Notes under the pieces: generated by a model
The model's database searches: none
What the model was told of the DNA's origin: nothing
Seen by the model: the letters and a program-made list of their open reading frames with translations, nothing else
Assembly: GCF_040839445.1 (NCBI RefSeq)
Contig: NZ_JBDPGJ010000003.1
Location: 124,001-188,000, forward strand
Reading direction: 5' to 3'
Origin: Aquibium pacificus
GTDB taxonomy: Bacteria > Pseudomonadota > Alphaproteobacteria > Rhizobiales > Rhizobiaceae
Length of the DNA: 64,000 bases
Position numbers and translations under genes: made by a program
In this document: positions 33,488 to 42,631 of the stretch, piece after piece
Numbering within the stretch: position 1 is the first letter of the stretch
Layout: the number at the start of each line of letters is the position of its first letter

Positions 33488-34542
33488 TCCACGGGTACGA
33501 AGTCGTTGCCGTCATAACTGAACAGTCGATACGGGTTTCCGGCCCAGTCGCCCTTCTGGTCGAACCGGACTTCGCCGAGGACCGTCGAAAACGTGCCGGC
33601 GGCGAGCGCTTCGGCGGTGGTAGCGTCCGATCCTTCCGCCGCAGCCGCCAATGCGATCTGGACTGCGGCATAGGACGGCAGGAAGTAGCCTTCCGGCTCG
33701 ACGCCGCCAGCCCGAACCCTCGCCACCACCTCCCCGTCGGCGGTCTCGGCCCAGTCGGGAAGCCCGATCATGAGCGTTCCGGGCACGAGGTCGACCTCGT
33801 CACGCGCCGCCCGCAGCGCCTCGCCGCCGGCGATCACCAGCTCGTAGCCGAGTTCGGCCGCGTCCCGGCCGAGGATCGCGACATCGGCCCGGTCGCCGCC
33901 GGCAAAGACGTGCGTCGCGCCGGCCTTGCGCAGCCGGCCCGCCAGCGCGATCTGGTTTTCGAGCTGCGGGCGGAAAGTGTCGGTGAACACGGGCTTCAGC
34001 CCCGACTGCTCCGCCGCGAGGCGAAATCCCTCCGCCAGTTCGCGGCCGTAGATCGTGCCGTCATCGATCACCGCGAAGAGTTCGGTGCGCCATCGGTCGG
34101 TCAGGATCTGCGAAACCGCCGCCAGTTCCTCGTCCGTGCGGGGGGCAAGTCGGAAGACGGGCCAGCCGGTCTTTTCGCGCCGGTCGGTGAGGCTGTCGAC
34201 CCGCACGCCCGTCGTGATCACCGGGATGCCGGCCGCGGCCAGGATCGGCATCGCGGCCTCGATCGCCTCCACGCACAGGAAGCCGGTGACCGCTAACACC
34301 TTGGCCTCCACGAAGTGTCTTGCGGCGGCAGCGCCACCTTCGGCAGTGCACGCAGTGTCCCGGACGTCGAGTGCTGCGTCCGCGCTCGCCGCCTCGATCG
34401 CGGCCGCGGCGCCGGCCCGCATCTGTTCGCCGAGCAGGTCCGCGGTGCCCGACAGCGGCGCGGCGAGGCCGAGCTCCGCGGCCGGGGCCGAGCCGGCCGA
34501 CAGGCCGAGCAGCAGGAATGCCGGAAGGATGTGCTTGGACAT
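33484..34542 (-). CDS. Orphan periplasmic binding protein (branched-chain amino acid / amide type)
   Basis: 352 residues. The signal peptide MSKHILPAFLLLGLSAGSAP is followed by a type I periplasmic-binding fold with LGLAAPLSGTADLLGEQM and GRELAEGFRLAAEQSG. This is the LivJ-like (Peripla_BP_6) family. No permease or ATPase gene is near, so it either serves a transporter encoded elsewhere or acts as a sensor. It overlaps the P1 peptidase gene by four bases, which suggests the bound ligand and the peptidase substrate may be linked. A much longer frame upstream is a shadow. Confidence 0.85.
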   Translation of the reverse strand: MSKHILPAFLLLGLSAGSAPAAELGLAAPLSGTADLLGEQMRAGAAAAIEAASADAALDVRDTACTAEGGAAAARHFVEAKVLAVTGFLCVEAIEAAMPILAAAGIPVITTGVRVDSLTDRREKTGWPVFRLAPRTDEELAAVSQILTDRWRTELFAVIDDGTIYGRELAEGFRLAAEQSGLKPVFTDTFRPQLENQIALAGRLRKAGATHVFAGGDRADVAILGRDAAELGYELVIAGGEALRAARDEVDLVPGTLMIGLPDWAETADGEVVARVRAGGVEPEGYFLPSYAAVQIALAAAAEGSDATTAEALAAGTFSTVLGEVRFDQKGDWAGNPYRLFSYDGNDFVPVE

Positions 34543-34628
34543 CGGATCGTTTTTCGTTCTCGCCCAGCGGGTCGTGAAAGCTGGTAAAGAAGGTTCCGCG
34601 GCGACGCAATGCGGTCCGGTGTGGCGGC

Positions 34629-34656
34629 TTGTGGCTTTTCCGCATAACCCTATATT
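34629..34656 (+). promoter_or_regulatory. Probable promoter of the flavin reductase gene
   Basis: TTGTGG (34629-34634) and TATATT (34651-34656, preceded by C) with 16 bases between them; initiation near 34663, about 30 bases before the GTG at 34696. Confidence 0.45.
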
Positions 34657-34695
34657 GGCGCTCATGCCCCATCGCTCCCCCGAAAGCCCTGCCTC

Positions 34696-35190
34696 GTGCT
34701 GAAGAAGAGCCAGATCGAACCCGGCCACTACCGCGATGCCATGGCGAACTTCGCCGGGGCGGTTCACATCGTGACCACGGACGGTGCTGCCGGAAGACGC
34801 GGCGCAACCGTCATCGCCACCTGTTCCGTCTCCGACAACCCGCCGACGATCCTCGTCTGTCTCAACCGGGAGAACGAGGAGAACGACCGCTTCCGCGACA
34901 ATGGTGTCTTCGCGCTGAATACCCTGGCCGCCAAACACGAGCCCCTGGCGTCCGATTTTTCCGGTCTGACGGGGAAGTCCAGGGACGAACGGTTCGCCGG
35001 CGGCCGGTGGGAGACGCTCGCGACCGGCGCGCCGACGCTGAGCGACGCGCTCGCGGTTTTCGACTGCGAGATCGTCGAAGCGAAGGATTTCGCGACTCAC
35101 CGCGTGCTTTTCGGACGCGTGGCGGCGGTCCACGTCGGCGACGATTCGCGCCCGCTCCTTTATCATCGCCGCTCCTATCATGTTCTCTAG
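34696..35190 (+). CDS. Flavin reductase domain protein (RutF/HpaC-like)
   Basis: 164 residues. Flavin-reductase-like split beta-barrel: RDAMANFAGAVHIVTTDG, GATVIATCSVSDNPPTILVCLN and LLYHRRSYHVL at the end. Such proteins use NADH to reduce FMN/FAD for partner monooxygenases, or bind FMN themselves. The start is taken as GTG 34696; ATG 34741 would remove the first helix. It is followed after 24 bases by the MoxR gene on the same strand, with no monooxygenase in sight. Confidence 0.85.
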   Translation: MLKKSQIEPGHYRDAMANFAGAVHIVTTDGAAGRRGATVIATCSVSDNPPTILVCLNRENEENDRFRDNGVFALNTLAAKHEPLASDFSGLTGKSRDERFAGGRWETLATGAPTLSDALAVFDCEIVEAKDFATHRVLFGRVAAVHVGDDSRPLLYHRRSYHVL

Positions 35191-35214
35191 CGGCCCGCTC
35201 TGGATGGAGACTTC

Positions 35215-36144
35215 ATGAGCAGTACGGACAGCCACCCGCTTCCGCAGTCGATCGACGAGACGATGGCGCTGCTCGAAAGCGCCGACTATGTCGCGGACAG
35301 GTCCTTGGCGACGGTGCTGTTCCTCAGCCTGCGCATGAAGCGCCCGCTTTTCCTCGAAGGGGAGGCCGGCGTCGGCAAGACCGAGATCGCCAAGGTGCTG
35401 GCGAGCGCACTCGGGCGGCGGCTCATCCGCCTCCAGTGCTACGAAGGGCTGGACGTCTCTTCCGCCGTCTACGAGTGGAACTACGCCGCCCAGATGATCG
35501 AGATCCGCATGGACGAGGCTGCCGGCCAGACCGACCGCAACCTGATGGAGAAGAACGTCTTCTCAGAAAAATACCTGATCCGCCGGCCGATCCTGGATGC
35601 GCTGTCCGGCACGGGCGGCCGCGCTCCGGTGCTGCTCATCGACGAACTCGACCGCACCGACGAGGCCTTCGAGGCGTTCCTGCTCGAAATCCTCTCGGAC
35701 TTCCAGGTCACCGTTCCGGAGATCGGGACGATCAAGGCGGAAGAGCCGCCCATCGTCGTCATCACCACCAACCGTACCCGCGAGATCCACGACGCCCTGA
35801 AGCGGCGCTGCCTCTACCACTGGGTCGACTATCCGGACGCGGCGCGTGAACTGGACATCGTGCACCGGAAGGTTCCCGGCGCAAATCGAAAACTGTCGGC
35901 CGAACTGGTCCGCTTCATCCAGAAACTGCGCGAACTCGACCTCTTCAAGTCGCCCGGCGTTGCCGAGACGATCGACTGGGCGAGCGCCCTGACGGAACTC
36001 GACAAGATCGCGCTCGATCCCGAGACGGTCTCCGACACGATCGGCGTGATTCTGAAGTACCAGGACGACATCGCCCGCATCGAGCAGGGCGAAGGCCGGC
36101 GCCTGCTGAAGGAAGTCCAGGCCGAGATGGCCGCTGCGGAGTAG
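35215..36144 (+). CDS. MoxR-type AAA ATPase (CoxD-like)
   Basis: 309 residues. Walker A GEAGVGKT (49-56), Walker B VLLIDELDR, sensor segment ITTNRTREIHDALKRRCLYH. The block RLQCYEGLDVSSAVYEWNY is typical of the CoxD subgroup, which with a VWA protein (CoxE) inserts or remodels the copper/sulfur-molybdenum centre of CO dehydrogenase-type hydroxylases. It is followed by the VWA gene after 4 bases. The substrate enzyme is not encoded in the window. Confidence 0.9.
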   Translation: MSSTDSHPLPQSIDETMALLESADYVADRSLATVLFLSLRMKRPLFLEGEAGVGKTEIAKVLASALGRRLIRLQCYEGLDVSSAVYEWNYAAQMIEIRMDEAAGQTDRNLMEKNVFSEKYLIRRPILDALSGTGGRAPVLLIDELDRTDEAFEAFLLEILSDFQVTVPEIGTIKAEEPPIVVITTNRTREIHDALKRRCLYHWVDYPDAARELDIVHRKVPGANRKLSAELVRFIQKLRELDLFKSPGVAETIDWASALTELDKIALDPETVSDTIGVILKYQDDIARIEQGEGRRLLKEVQAEMAAAE

Positions 36145-36148
36145 CAAG

Positions 36149-37399
36149 GTGGACGATCCCGCTGTCCCGAACGCCGCCAAGCCCGACGGCAGGCTCGCCG
36201 ACAACATCGTCTATTTCGCCCGTGCCCTACGCAAGGCCGGCATGCGGGTCGGGCCGGCGGCGGTGAAGGATGCCATCGAGGCGGTGCTCGCCGCGGGCAT
36301 CGGAACGCGCGACGATTTCTATTGGGTCCTGCATTCCGTGCTGGTGACGCGCCGTGAAGACCACGCCACCTTCGACGAGGCGTTCCGCCTCTACTGGAAG
36401 TCGCGCGAGCTGGTCGAAAAGATGCTCGCCATGTTCTCCCCCGTGGCCCCGGACACGCGGGAGCGCCAGAAGCCGCGGGCAGCGGAGAGCCGGGTGGCGG
36501 ACGCCATGTTCGAAGGCCACGAGAAAAATCGCAAGCCGCAGGAAATCCCGGAGGTCGAGGTCGACGCCCGCTTCACCTTTTCGGGCAACGAGGTGCTGCG
36601 CGGCAAGGATTTCGCGCAGATGACGGCGCGCGAGATCTCAGACGCCAAGCGCGAGATCGCCAATCTCCGCCTGCCGTTCGACCTGGTGAAGACGCGCCGC
36701 TACAAGTCCGATCCGCGCGGCCGGCGCACCGACGCACGCGCCATGCTGCGGACCGGTCTGCGGACGGGGGGAGACCTGATCCTCCCGAAATTCCGCTCGC
36801 AGCGCGAAATCCACCCGCCGCTGGTCGTGCTCGCCGACATTTCCGGCTCGATGAGCCAGTACACACGTATCTTCCTGCATTTCCTCCACGCGCTGACGGA
36901 AAAGCGCCGCCGTGTGCACACCTTCGTCTTCGGCACGCGGCTGACCAACCTGACGCGCCAGATGCGCCACCGCGATCCCGACGAGGCGCTGGCGGACTGT
37001 TCGCTCGCCGTGCGCGACTGGTCCGGCGGGACGCGGATCGGCCAGACGCTGCACGAGTTCAACCGCGTCTGGTCGCGTCGCGTGCTGAGCCAGGGCGCCG
37101 TGGTGCTGCTCATCACCGATGGGCTGGAACGCGACGATGTCGGCATTCTGGAGACCGAGATCGACCGGCTGCACAAGTCCTGCCGCCGGCTGATCTGGCT
37201 CAATCCGCTGCTGCGGTTCGACGGGTTCGAGCCGAAGGCGAGGGGGGTGCGCACCATGCTGCCGCATGTCGACGAGTTCCGGCCGGTCCACACCCTCGAT
37301 GCGCTGGAGGACCTTTGCGCGTCGCTATCGCAGACCCGGTCCCGCGATGCCGATCCGCGGCGTTATTTCTCGCTGCTTGGCAATCGGCAGGCGGCGTGA
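36149..37399 (+). CDS. VWA domain protein (CoxE-like)
   Basis: 416 residues. The C-terminal half is a von Willebrand factor A domain with a complete MIDAS motif, DISGS (Asp230, Ser232, Ser234), then GGTRIGQTLHEFN and LLITDGLERDD. The N-terminal half is helical, as in CoxE proteins, which partner MoxR ATPases. The start is GTG 36149; it has only a weak ribosome site but lies right behind coxD, so it may be read by re-initiation. Confidence 0.9.
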   Translation: MDDPAVPNAAKPDGRLADNIVYFARALRKAGMRVGPAAVKDAIEAVLAAGIGTRDDFYWVLHSVLVTRREDHATFDEAFRLYWKSRELVEKMLAMFSPVAPDTRERQKPRAAESRVADAMFEGHEKNRKPQEIPEVEVDARFTFSGNEVLRGKDFAQMTAREISDAKREIANLRLPFDLVKTRRYKSDPRGRRTDARAMLRTGLRTGGDLILPKFRSQREIHPPLVVLADISGSMSQYTRIFLHFLHALTEKRRRVHTFVFGTRLTNLTRQMRHRDPDEALADCSLAVRDWSGGTRIGQTLHEFNRVWSRRVLSQGAVVLLITDGLERDDVGILETEIDRLHKSCRRLIWLNPLLRFDGFEPKARGVRTMLPHVDEFRPVHTLDALEDLCASLSQTRSRDADPRRYFSLLGNRQAA

Positions 37400-37424
37400 C
37401 CATATCTTGTCGGGGAGAACCGCC

Positions 37425-37763
37425 ATGGACCAATCCGCAGCATTAGACGATGCCATCGACCCGCTGATCGTCGCCGAGACCTGGAAGAACGAGGGCCGTA
37501 ACGTCGCCATCGCCACCGTGGTCGAGACATGGGGCTCCGCGCCGCGCCCGGTCGGCAGCCATCTCGTCATCGACGCCGAAGGCAATTTCCAGGGCTCCGT
37601 CTCGGGCGGATGCGTGGAGGGCGCGGTGGTCGCCGAAGCGATCGACATCCTCGAAAGCGGTAAGCCCCGCCTGCTGGAATTCGGCGTCGCCGACGAGACG
37701 GCCTGGCAGGTGGGCCTGTCCTGCGGCGGCCGGATCAGCGTCTATGTAGAGCGGCTGGGCTGA
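37425..37763 (+). CDS. XdhC/CoxI family protein, N-terminal-domain form
   Basis: 112 residues, equal to the XdhC_CoxI N-terminal domain alone: TVVETWGSAPRPVGSHLVI, SGGCVEGAVVAEA with the conserved Cys, and LSCGGRISVYVE. XdhC binds the molybdenum cofactor and delivers it, sulfurated, to xanthine dehydrogenase-type enzymes. Here the usual two-domain protein is split: the NAD-binding domain is encoded by the next gene after 12 bases. ATG 37425 has GGGGAG upstream. Confidence 0.9.
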   Translation: MDQSAALDDAIDPLIVAETWKNEGRNVAIATVVETWGSAPRPVGSHLVIDAEGNFQGSVSGGCVEGAVVAEAIDILESGKPRLLEFGVADETAWQVGLSCGGRISVYVERLG

Positions 37764-37775
37764 CGGGAGGCTCTG

Positions 37776-38486
37776 ATGGATGCGAAGTCGCTGAAGGAGA
37801 TCAACGAGGCGCGCCGCGCCCGCCGCGCCGTCATCTTGGTCACCGACCTGACCGACGGGAGTGATCGCGTGGTGCGCGAGAACGATCGGGTCTCCGGCGG
37901 CCTCGCCGAGCCGGTCGCCAGGGCTTTTAGGTCTGGCAAGTCCGGCACCGTCGAGGCGGACGGCCGCAAGCATTTCCTCAACGTCCATCTGCCGCCGCCG
38001 CGGCTTGTGGTCATCGGTGCGGTCCACATCAGCCAGGCGCTGGCCCCCATGGCCCGGATCGCCGGGTACGACATCGAAATCATCGATCCGCGCACCGCTT
38101 TCGCCACGCCGGACCGCTTTCCCGACGTCCCGCTCCACGCCGACTGGCCGGAGACCGTGTTGAAGGAGCGGCCCTTCGATCCTTATACCGCCGTCGCCGC
38201 CGTCACCCACGATCCCAAGATCGACGACATTCCGCTCAAGGCCGCGCTCGATGCCGGATGTTTCTATATTGGCGCGCTCGGCAGCCGCAAGACGCACGGC
38301 AAGCGCGTCGAGCGGCTGATGGCGATGGGCGTGGCGCGCGAGGCAATCGATCGCATCCATGCGCCTATCGGTCTCGACATCGGAGCGGCGAGCCCGGCAG
38401 AAATTGCGGTCGCCGTGCTCGCGCAGGTCATCTCGGCCTTCCGCTCGCGCGGGCTGGCGGAAGAGGAAAAGAGCCGCGCCGCATGA
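37776..38486 (+). CDS. XdhC/CoxF family protein, Rossmann-domain form
   Basis: 236 residues. A short N-terminal XdhC-like piece (EINEARRARRAVILVTDLTD) leads into the XdhC Rossmann domain: RLVVIGAVHISQALAPMA, FDPYTAVAAVTHDPKIDD, FYIGALGSRKTHGKR and HAPIGLDIGAASPAEIAVAV. Together with the preceding gene it rebuilds a complete XdhC. The stop overlaps the ATG of the next gene (ATGA). Confidence 0.9.
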   Translation: MDAKSLKEINEARRARRAVILVTDLTDGSDRVVRENDRVSGGLAEPVARAFRSGKSGTVEADGRKHFLNVHLPPPRLVVIGAVHISQALAPMARIAGYDIEIIDPRTAFATPDRFPDVPLHADWPETVLKERPFDPYTAVAAVTHDPKIDDIPLKAALDAGCFYIGALGSRKTHGKRVERLMAMGVAREAIDRIHAPIGLDIGAASPAEIAVAVLAQVISAFRSRGLAEEEKSRAA

Positions 38487-40093
38487 GGTTCGGTCCGGTT
38501 CCAATTGAGATGGCGCGGGGCACGATCCTTGCCCACGCCACGTCTTTGCCCGGCCGAAAGCTCAAGAAGGGTCATCCGCTCACCGCCGAGGACGTTTCCG
38601 CACTGGCCGCGGCCGGACACGGTCAGGTCGTCGCCGCCGTCCTTGATCCGGGCGATCTCGGCGAGGACGAAGCCGCGCGCCGGATCGCCGCCGCGCTGAG
38701 AACGCGTTCCATCGACGTGAAACCACCCGCCACCGGCCGGGTGAACCTGCACGGGGAAGCGGCGGGCGTCTTCACCGTCGACCGCGCGCTCATCGACGCC
38801 ATCAACGCGGTGGACCCCTCCATCACCATCGCCACCCTCGCCGAGCATTCCGCCGTCGAGAGCGGCCAGATGGTCGCGACGGTGAAGATCATCCCCTTTG
38901 CCGTCGCGGGCGAACTCGTGGAGCGCGTGGTCGCCCTGTGCGCCGGCGTCGATGCCTTCGCCGTCAATCCCTACGTTCCCAGGCGCGTTGGTCTCATCCA
39001 GACGACCCTTCCAGGGATGAAGGCGAGCGTTCTCGACAAGACCGCGCGCATCACGCAGGATCGGCTCCAGCGTCTGAATGGCACGCTCCTTGTCGAACGG
39101 CGCACCGCGCACGACGAAGCCCAGCTGTCCGCCGCAATCGGGGAAACCGCATCATCCGCGGACATCGTCCTGATCTTCGGCGCCTCCGCCGTCAGCGACA
39201 TCGACGACATCATCCCGGCCGCGATCCGGCGCGCGGGTGGCACGGTCGAGCGATTCGGCATGCCCGTCGACCCGGGAAACCTGCTGGTGCTGGGCCGCGT
39301 CGGCGATGTCCACGTGCTGGGCGCGCCGGGCTGCGCCCGCAGCCCCAAGACCAACGGTTTCGACTGGGTCCTGGAGCGCATCGTCGCGGGCATCCCGGTG
39401 GGCTCCGGCGATATCGCGCGCATGGGCGTTGGCGGGCTTCTGATGGAGATCCCGACCCGCCCGCAGCCGCGCGAGAAGATCGTTCCCGCGCCACGTCCCA
39501 GTGTCTGCGCCATCATCCTCGCGGCCGGCCGATCGAGCCGTATGGGTGGACCCAACAAGCTGCTGGCGGGCTTTCAGGGCCACCCGCTCGTACGCCGCAC
39601 CGCAAGCCGTGTCACGGCGAGCCGGGCCATATCCACGATCGTCGTGCTCGGGCATCAGGCGGACCGGGTCTCGAAAACGCTCGAAGGTCTCCAGGTCGAA
39701 ACGATCGAGAACCCTGATTTCGCTTCCGGCCTTTCCTCTTCGCTGAAAGCCGGTATCCGCTCCGTCCCGGCCGGCGCCCAGGGCGCACTCGTCGTGCTCG
39801 GGGACATGCCGGAGGTGACCACCGCCGACCTCGACCGCATGATCGCGGCCTTCGAGAAATCCGGCGGAACGTCGATCGTCCGCGCCACGCATGATGGCAA
39901 GCGCGGCAACCCCGTCATCCTGCCGCGCAGCCTCTTCCCCTTCGTCGAAGGTCTGGAGGGCGACACGGGCGCCCGCCACATCGTGGAGGGCGGCGCAGCC
40001 GACGTCGTCGATGTCGAGATCGGCAAGGGCGCTTCGGTCGACGTCGATACGCCCGAAGCGATGCGCGACGCCGGCGGCGTTCTCCAGGACTGA
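38483..40093 (+). CDS. Fused molybdopterin-binding / nucleotidyltransferase protein (MoeA/Mog-like plus MobA/MocA-like)
   Basis: 536 residues, two domains. Residues 1 to about 335 resemble the molybdopterin-binding domain (SSADIVLIFGASAVSDIDD, MPVDPGNLLVLG). From about 340 an NTP-transferase domain begins with CAIILAAGRSSRMGGPNKLL, as in MocA/MobA, which attach CMP or GMP to molybdopterin; VVLGDMPEVTTADLD carries the metal Asp. A protein of this kind would bind the pterin and add the nucleotide in one chain, delivering to XdhC-served enzymes. Start chosen at the ATGA overlap with the preceding gene. Confidence 0.88.
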   Translation: MRFGPVPIEMARGTILAHATSLPGRKLKKGHPLTAEDVSALAAAGHGQVVAAVLDPGDLGEDEAARRIAAALRTRSIDVKPPATGRVNLHGEAAGVFTVDRALIDAINAVDPSITIATLAEHSAVESGQMVATVKIIPFAVAGELVERVVALCAGVDAFAVNPYVPRRVGLIQTTLPGMKASVLDKTARITQDRLQRLNGTLLVERRTAHDEAQLSAAIGETASSADIVLIFGASAVSDIDDIIPAAIRRAGGTVERFGMPVDPGNLLVLGRVGDVHVLGAPGCARSPKTNGFDWVLERIVAGIPVGSGDIARMGVGGLLMEIPTRPQPREKIVPAPRPSVCAIILAAGRSSRMGGPNKLLAGFQGHPLVRRTASRVTASRAISTIVVLGHQADRVSKTLEGLQVETIENPDFASGLSSSLKAGIRSVPAGAQGALVVLGDMPEVTTADLDRMIAAFEKSGGTSIVRATHDGKRGNPVILPRSLFPFVEGLEGDTGARHIVEGGAADVVDVEIGKGASVDVDTPEAMRDAGGVLQD

Positions 40094-40132
40094 CCTTGCC
40101 TTGACCGCCGCGCGGCGTCTATTCAGCGGCGC

Positions 40133-41008
40133 ATGATGTTTCTCCGGACCCTCATGCGCGCTGCGGCCTTCAGCCTCGTCATGGCCTCCTTCGCCGCTTC
40201 GGCGGCCGACTTGCGGCTGAAACCGTTCAAGGACGATCTCTTTGCCTATCCGACCCTTCGGTCGTCCTCCGACAATGGCGCCTACCGGGTCGTGGATTAT
40301 CGCGAGATGCGTGACATCAACCAGCGCGACGAGATCCCCGAGCGCCGGGCACACGGCCGCTACGTCTCGCTCGGCGTGCGGCGCCAGCAGCAGGACCTGT
40401 CGCTCGAAGGCATTGGGCACGTTGCCGTCGGCGCGACATCGGGCGCGAGGATCATCACCGTCTACCTGCACGGGCAGGGGGGCAGCCGCAAGCAGGGCAT
40501 CGACGACTTCACCTTCGGCGGCAACTTCAACCGTATCAAGAACCTCATGGCCGACAATGGCGGGCTCTATCTCTCCCCGGATTTTCCCGATTTCGGCGAG
40601 GCCGGCGCCGACGCGGTGGCGCGACTGATCGGCCACTATGCGGAGCGCTCGCCCGGAGCGCCGGTCTTCGTCGCCTGCGGATCGATGGGCGGCGCGCTCT
40701 GCTACCAACTGGCCGACGACCCCCGGATCGTGCCGCGCCTCGGCGGCCTGCTTCTGCTGGGCTCGATGTGGAACGACGGGTACGTGAAGAGCGCCGCTTT
40801 CAAGGCGCGCGTGCCGCTGTTCCTGGGGCAGGGCAGCCGCGACACCGTGTTCCCGGTCGAAAGCCAGGAAGCCTTCTTCCGCTCCGTCCTCGCCGCCGCG
40901 CCGAATTATCCCGTGCGCATGGTGCGCTTCGAGACCGGCACACACGGCACCCCGATCCGTATGACCGACTGGCGCGAGACGCTCAACTGGATGCTGTCGG
41001 CCCGCTGA
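40133..41008 (+). CDS. Secreted alpha/beta hydrolase
   Basis: 291 residues. A signal peptide (MRAAAFSLVMASFAASA) precedes the mature protein. TVYLHGQGGSRKQGIDD supplies the oxyanion loop, CGSMGGALC the Ser nucleophile, GSRDTVFP the acid, and FETGTHGTP the His. Likely a periplasmic esterase or lipase-like protein of unknown substrate. It is 39 bases behind the molybdopterin fusion gene but has no obvious functional link. Confidence 0.78.
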   Translation: MMFLRTLMRAAAFSLVMASFAASAADLRLKPFKDDLFAYPTLRSSSDNGAYRVVDYREMRDINQRDEIPERRAHGRYVSLGVRRQQQDLSLEGIGHVAVGATSGARIITVYLHGQGGSRKQGIDDFTFGGNFNRIKNLMADNGGLYLSPDFPDFGEAGADAVARLIGHYAERSPGAPVFVACGSMGGALCYQLADDPRIVPRLGGLLLLGSMWNDGYVKSAAFKARVPLFLGQGSRDTVFPVESQEAFFRSVLAAAPNYPVRMVRFETGTHGTPIRMTDWRETLNWMLSAR

Positions 41009-41021
41009 ACCACCTCGAGGA

Positions 41022-41450
41022 ATGCTGACGATGACCGGCCACATCGACCCCACGCGCGAAAAGTTCGGCGAGTTCCGCGGTCTTGCGGAGGAAGGTCCGA
41101 TCCACATGCTCAACCTCGTTCGTCTGCGCGACGAGGCGGCCTATCCGGACGGGCGCAAGGCGACCGGCGCGGAAGCTTATGCAGCCTATGGCCGCGAGAG
41201 CGGCCCGGTCTTCCGCCGCGTCGGCGGCCGCATCGCCTGGGCGGGCGACTTCCGGCTGATGCTGATCGGACCCGAAGACGAGACCTGGCACCACTGCTTC
41301 ATCGCCGAGTATCCTTCGGGTGCGGCCTTCGTCGAGATGGTCAAGGATCCCGACTACCGGAAGGCCGTCATTCACCGCCAGGCCGCCGTGCTGGATTCCC
41401 GCCTCATCCGGCTCGCGCCGAAGAAGGCGGGCGCAGGCTTCGGCGAATAG
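41022..41450 (+). CDS. DUF1330 family protein
   Basis: 142 residues. Ferredoxin-like dimeric alpha-beta barrel with the family pattern PIHMLNLVRLRDEAAYPDG, AYAAYGRESGPVFRRVGGR and YPSGAAFVEMVKDPDYRKA. The function is unknown. ATG 41031, three codons later, is an equally good start. It may be co-transcribed with the hydrolase gene, 13 bases upstream. Confidence 0.82.
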   Translation: MLTMTGHIDPTREKFGEFRGLAEEGPIHMLNLVRLRDEAAYPDGRKATGAEAYAAYGRESGPVFRRVGGRIAWAGDFRLMLIGPEDETWHHCFIAEYPSGAAFVEMVKDPDYRKAVIHRQAAVLDSRLIRLAPKKAGAGFGE

Positions 41451-41456
41451 GCGTCC

Positions 41457-42509
41457 TCAGGGCGCAGTGTAGTAGTCCAGCACCGGCTCCGGATTTATCT
41501 CTCCGTCATAGGTGGCGTCGACCTCGTAGCGCACCAGCGTGAAGCGCCCGTCGCGGAAGAGCCACAGGCCCGAGGACGAGGCATCGCCCAACCCGCGCCA
41601 TTTCGCGTGCGACGAGATCGTGTGCTCCTCGGGGGAATAGAACGAGTTCACGAGCTGGTCCTGGACCGCGTATCCGGTGATCCGGATGTCTTCGACGGGA
41701 CTTTCCGAATCGTCGTCGTTCTCGCGGCGGATCTGCACGTCCGGCTCGGCGAACTGAAGCTGGCGCAGTCCGTCGAGTTCGGTCGAGATGTAGTAGACGT
41801 GGCTCTCGTTGTAGGAGCCCATCCCGCAGAAGAAGCGGAAGAGATGGGCTTCCCGGGCGGGCTCCTCGGGTCCGTCATAGGTCGCCCGATAGCTGATCGT
41901 GTGGACTTCCGTCGCGTTTGCCGGGTCGTCCCCACCGGCGCCCGCGCCGCAGATGTCCGCATAGGCGGTCCGGAATAGCCGCTCTGCGCGACGCAGCAGC
42001 GCGTCCTGTTCGGAAGGCGGAGGCCCGTCTCCGCACGCGGCCGGCACGGCGTCCTCGAGCGGCTCCTCGGCTATGGAGAACGACCAGTCGGAAATGTGCA
42101 GGGGCTGGAACGGAACGCCCTGGATCTGGGGATTGGCGAGCCGCGCCGTATAGCAGCCGGAAAACACCTGCTCGCTGCCGTCCGTGTTCGTGGCGCGGAT
42201 CGCGATCGGGATGTTGAAGAAACGGCTTCCGGCCGCGCCTTCCTCACCGACGGCGCCCGTGACGAGTTCGACCCGCTCGGTCTCGGCATAACCGTCGGAG
42301 AACGCCTCGAAATCGGCTGCAGGTTTCTTCTCGGCGTAATAGCTCCAGGCGCGGGCGAATTCTCGCCGGTTGACGGCGTTGTAGTAGGACTCGATCAGGG
42401 CGGCGGCATCCGACCGGTCGTCCTTGTAGGGGAGGTCCTGTCCCAGCGCGGCCTCGGCGTGGAGGATCGATGCGCCGAGTGCAAGCAGTGCGAGTAAGCG
42501 AATCGGCAT
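41457..42509 (-). CDS. Secreted DUF1176-like protein
   Basis: 350 residues. A signal peptide ends at about ALGQDLPYK. The first 90 residues (SDAAALIESYYNAVNRREFA) resemble an NTF2-like domain. The C-terminal half (MGSYNESHVYYISTELDGL, then KWRGLGDASSSGLWLFRDG) resembles DUF1176 proteins of alphaproteobacteria. Cys pairs suggest disulfides in the periplasm. The function is unknown. Convergent with the DUF1330 gene. Confidence 0.65.
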   Translation of the reverse strand: MPIRLLALLALGASILHAEAALGQDLPYKDDRSDAAALIESYYNAVNRREFARAWSYYAEKKPAADFEAFSDGYAETERVELVTGAVGEEGAAGSRFFNIPIAIRATNTDGSEQVFSGCYTARLANPQIQGVPFQPLHISDWSFSIAEEPLEDAVPAACGDGPPPSEQDALLRRAERLFRTAYADICGAGAGGDDPANATEVHTISYRATYDGPEEPAREAHLFRFFCGMGSYNESHVYYISTELDGLRQLQFAEPDVQIRRENDDDSESPVEDIRITGYAVQDQLVNSFYSPEEHTISSHAKWRGLGDASSSGLWLFRDGRFTLVRYEVDATYDGEINPEPVLDYYTAP

Positions 42510-42631
42510 GGCGAACCTCCATTGGAAGCCCGCAGTTTAGGCGGCGTTTGCGGCGCGTCTGTGAAACTGCCGACTTTCAGCGCCGCCTCGCCAACGGCTC
42601 GGCGACCCGCCTCAACGCGGTCGCCCCGGAC

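Noticed and set aside
39152..41113. 653-codon open frame antisense to the molybdopterin fusion and hydrolase genes
   Set aside because: Runs across two well supported genes and their gap; His/Arg/Val-rich shadow translation.
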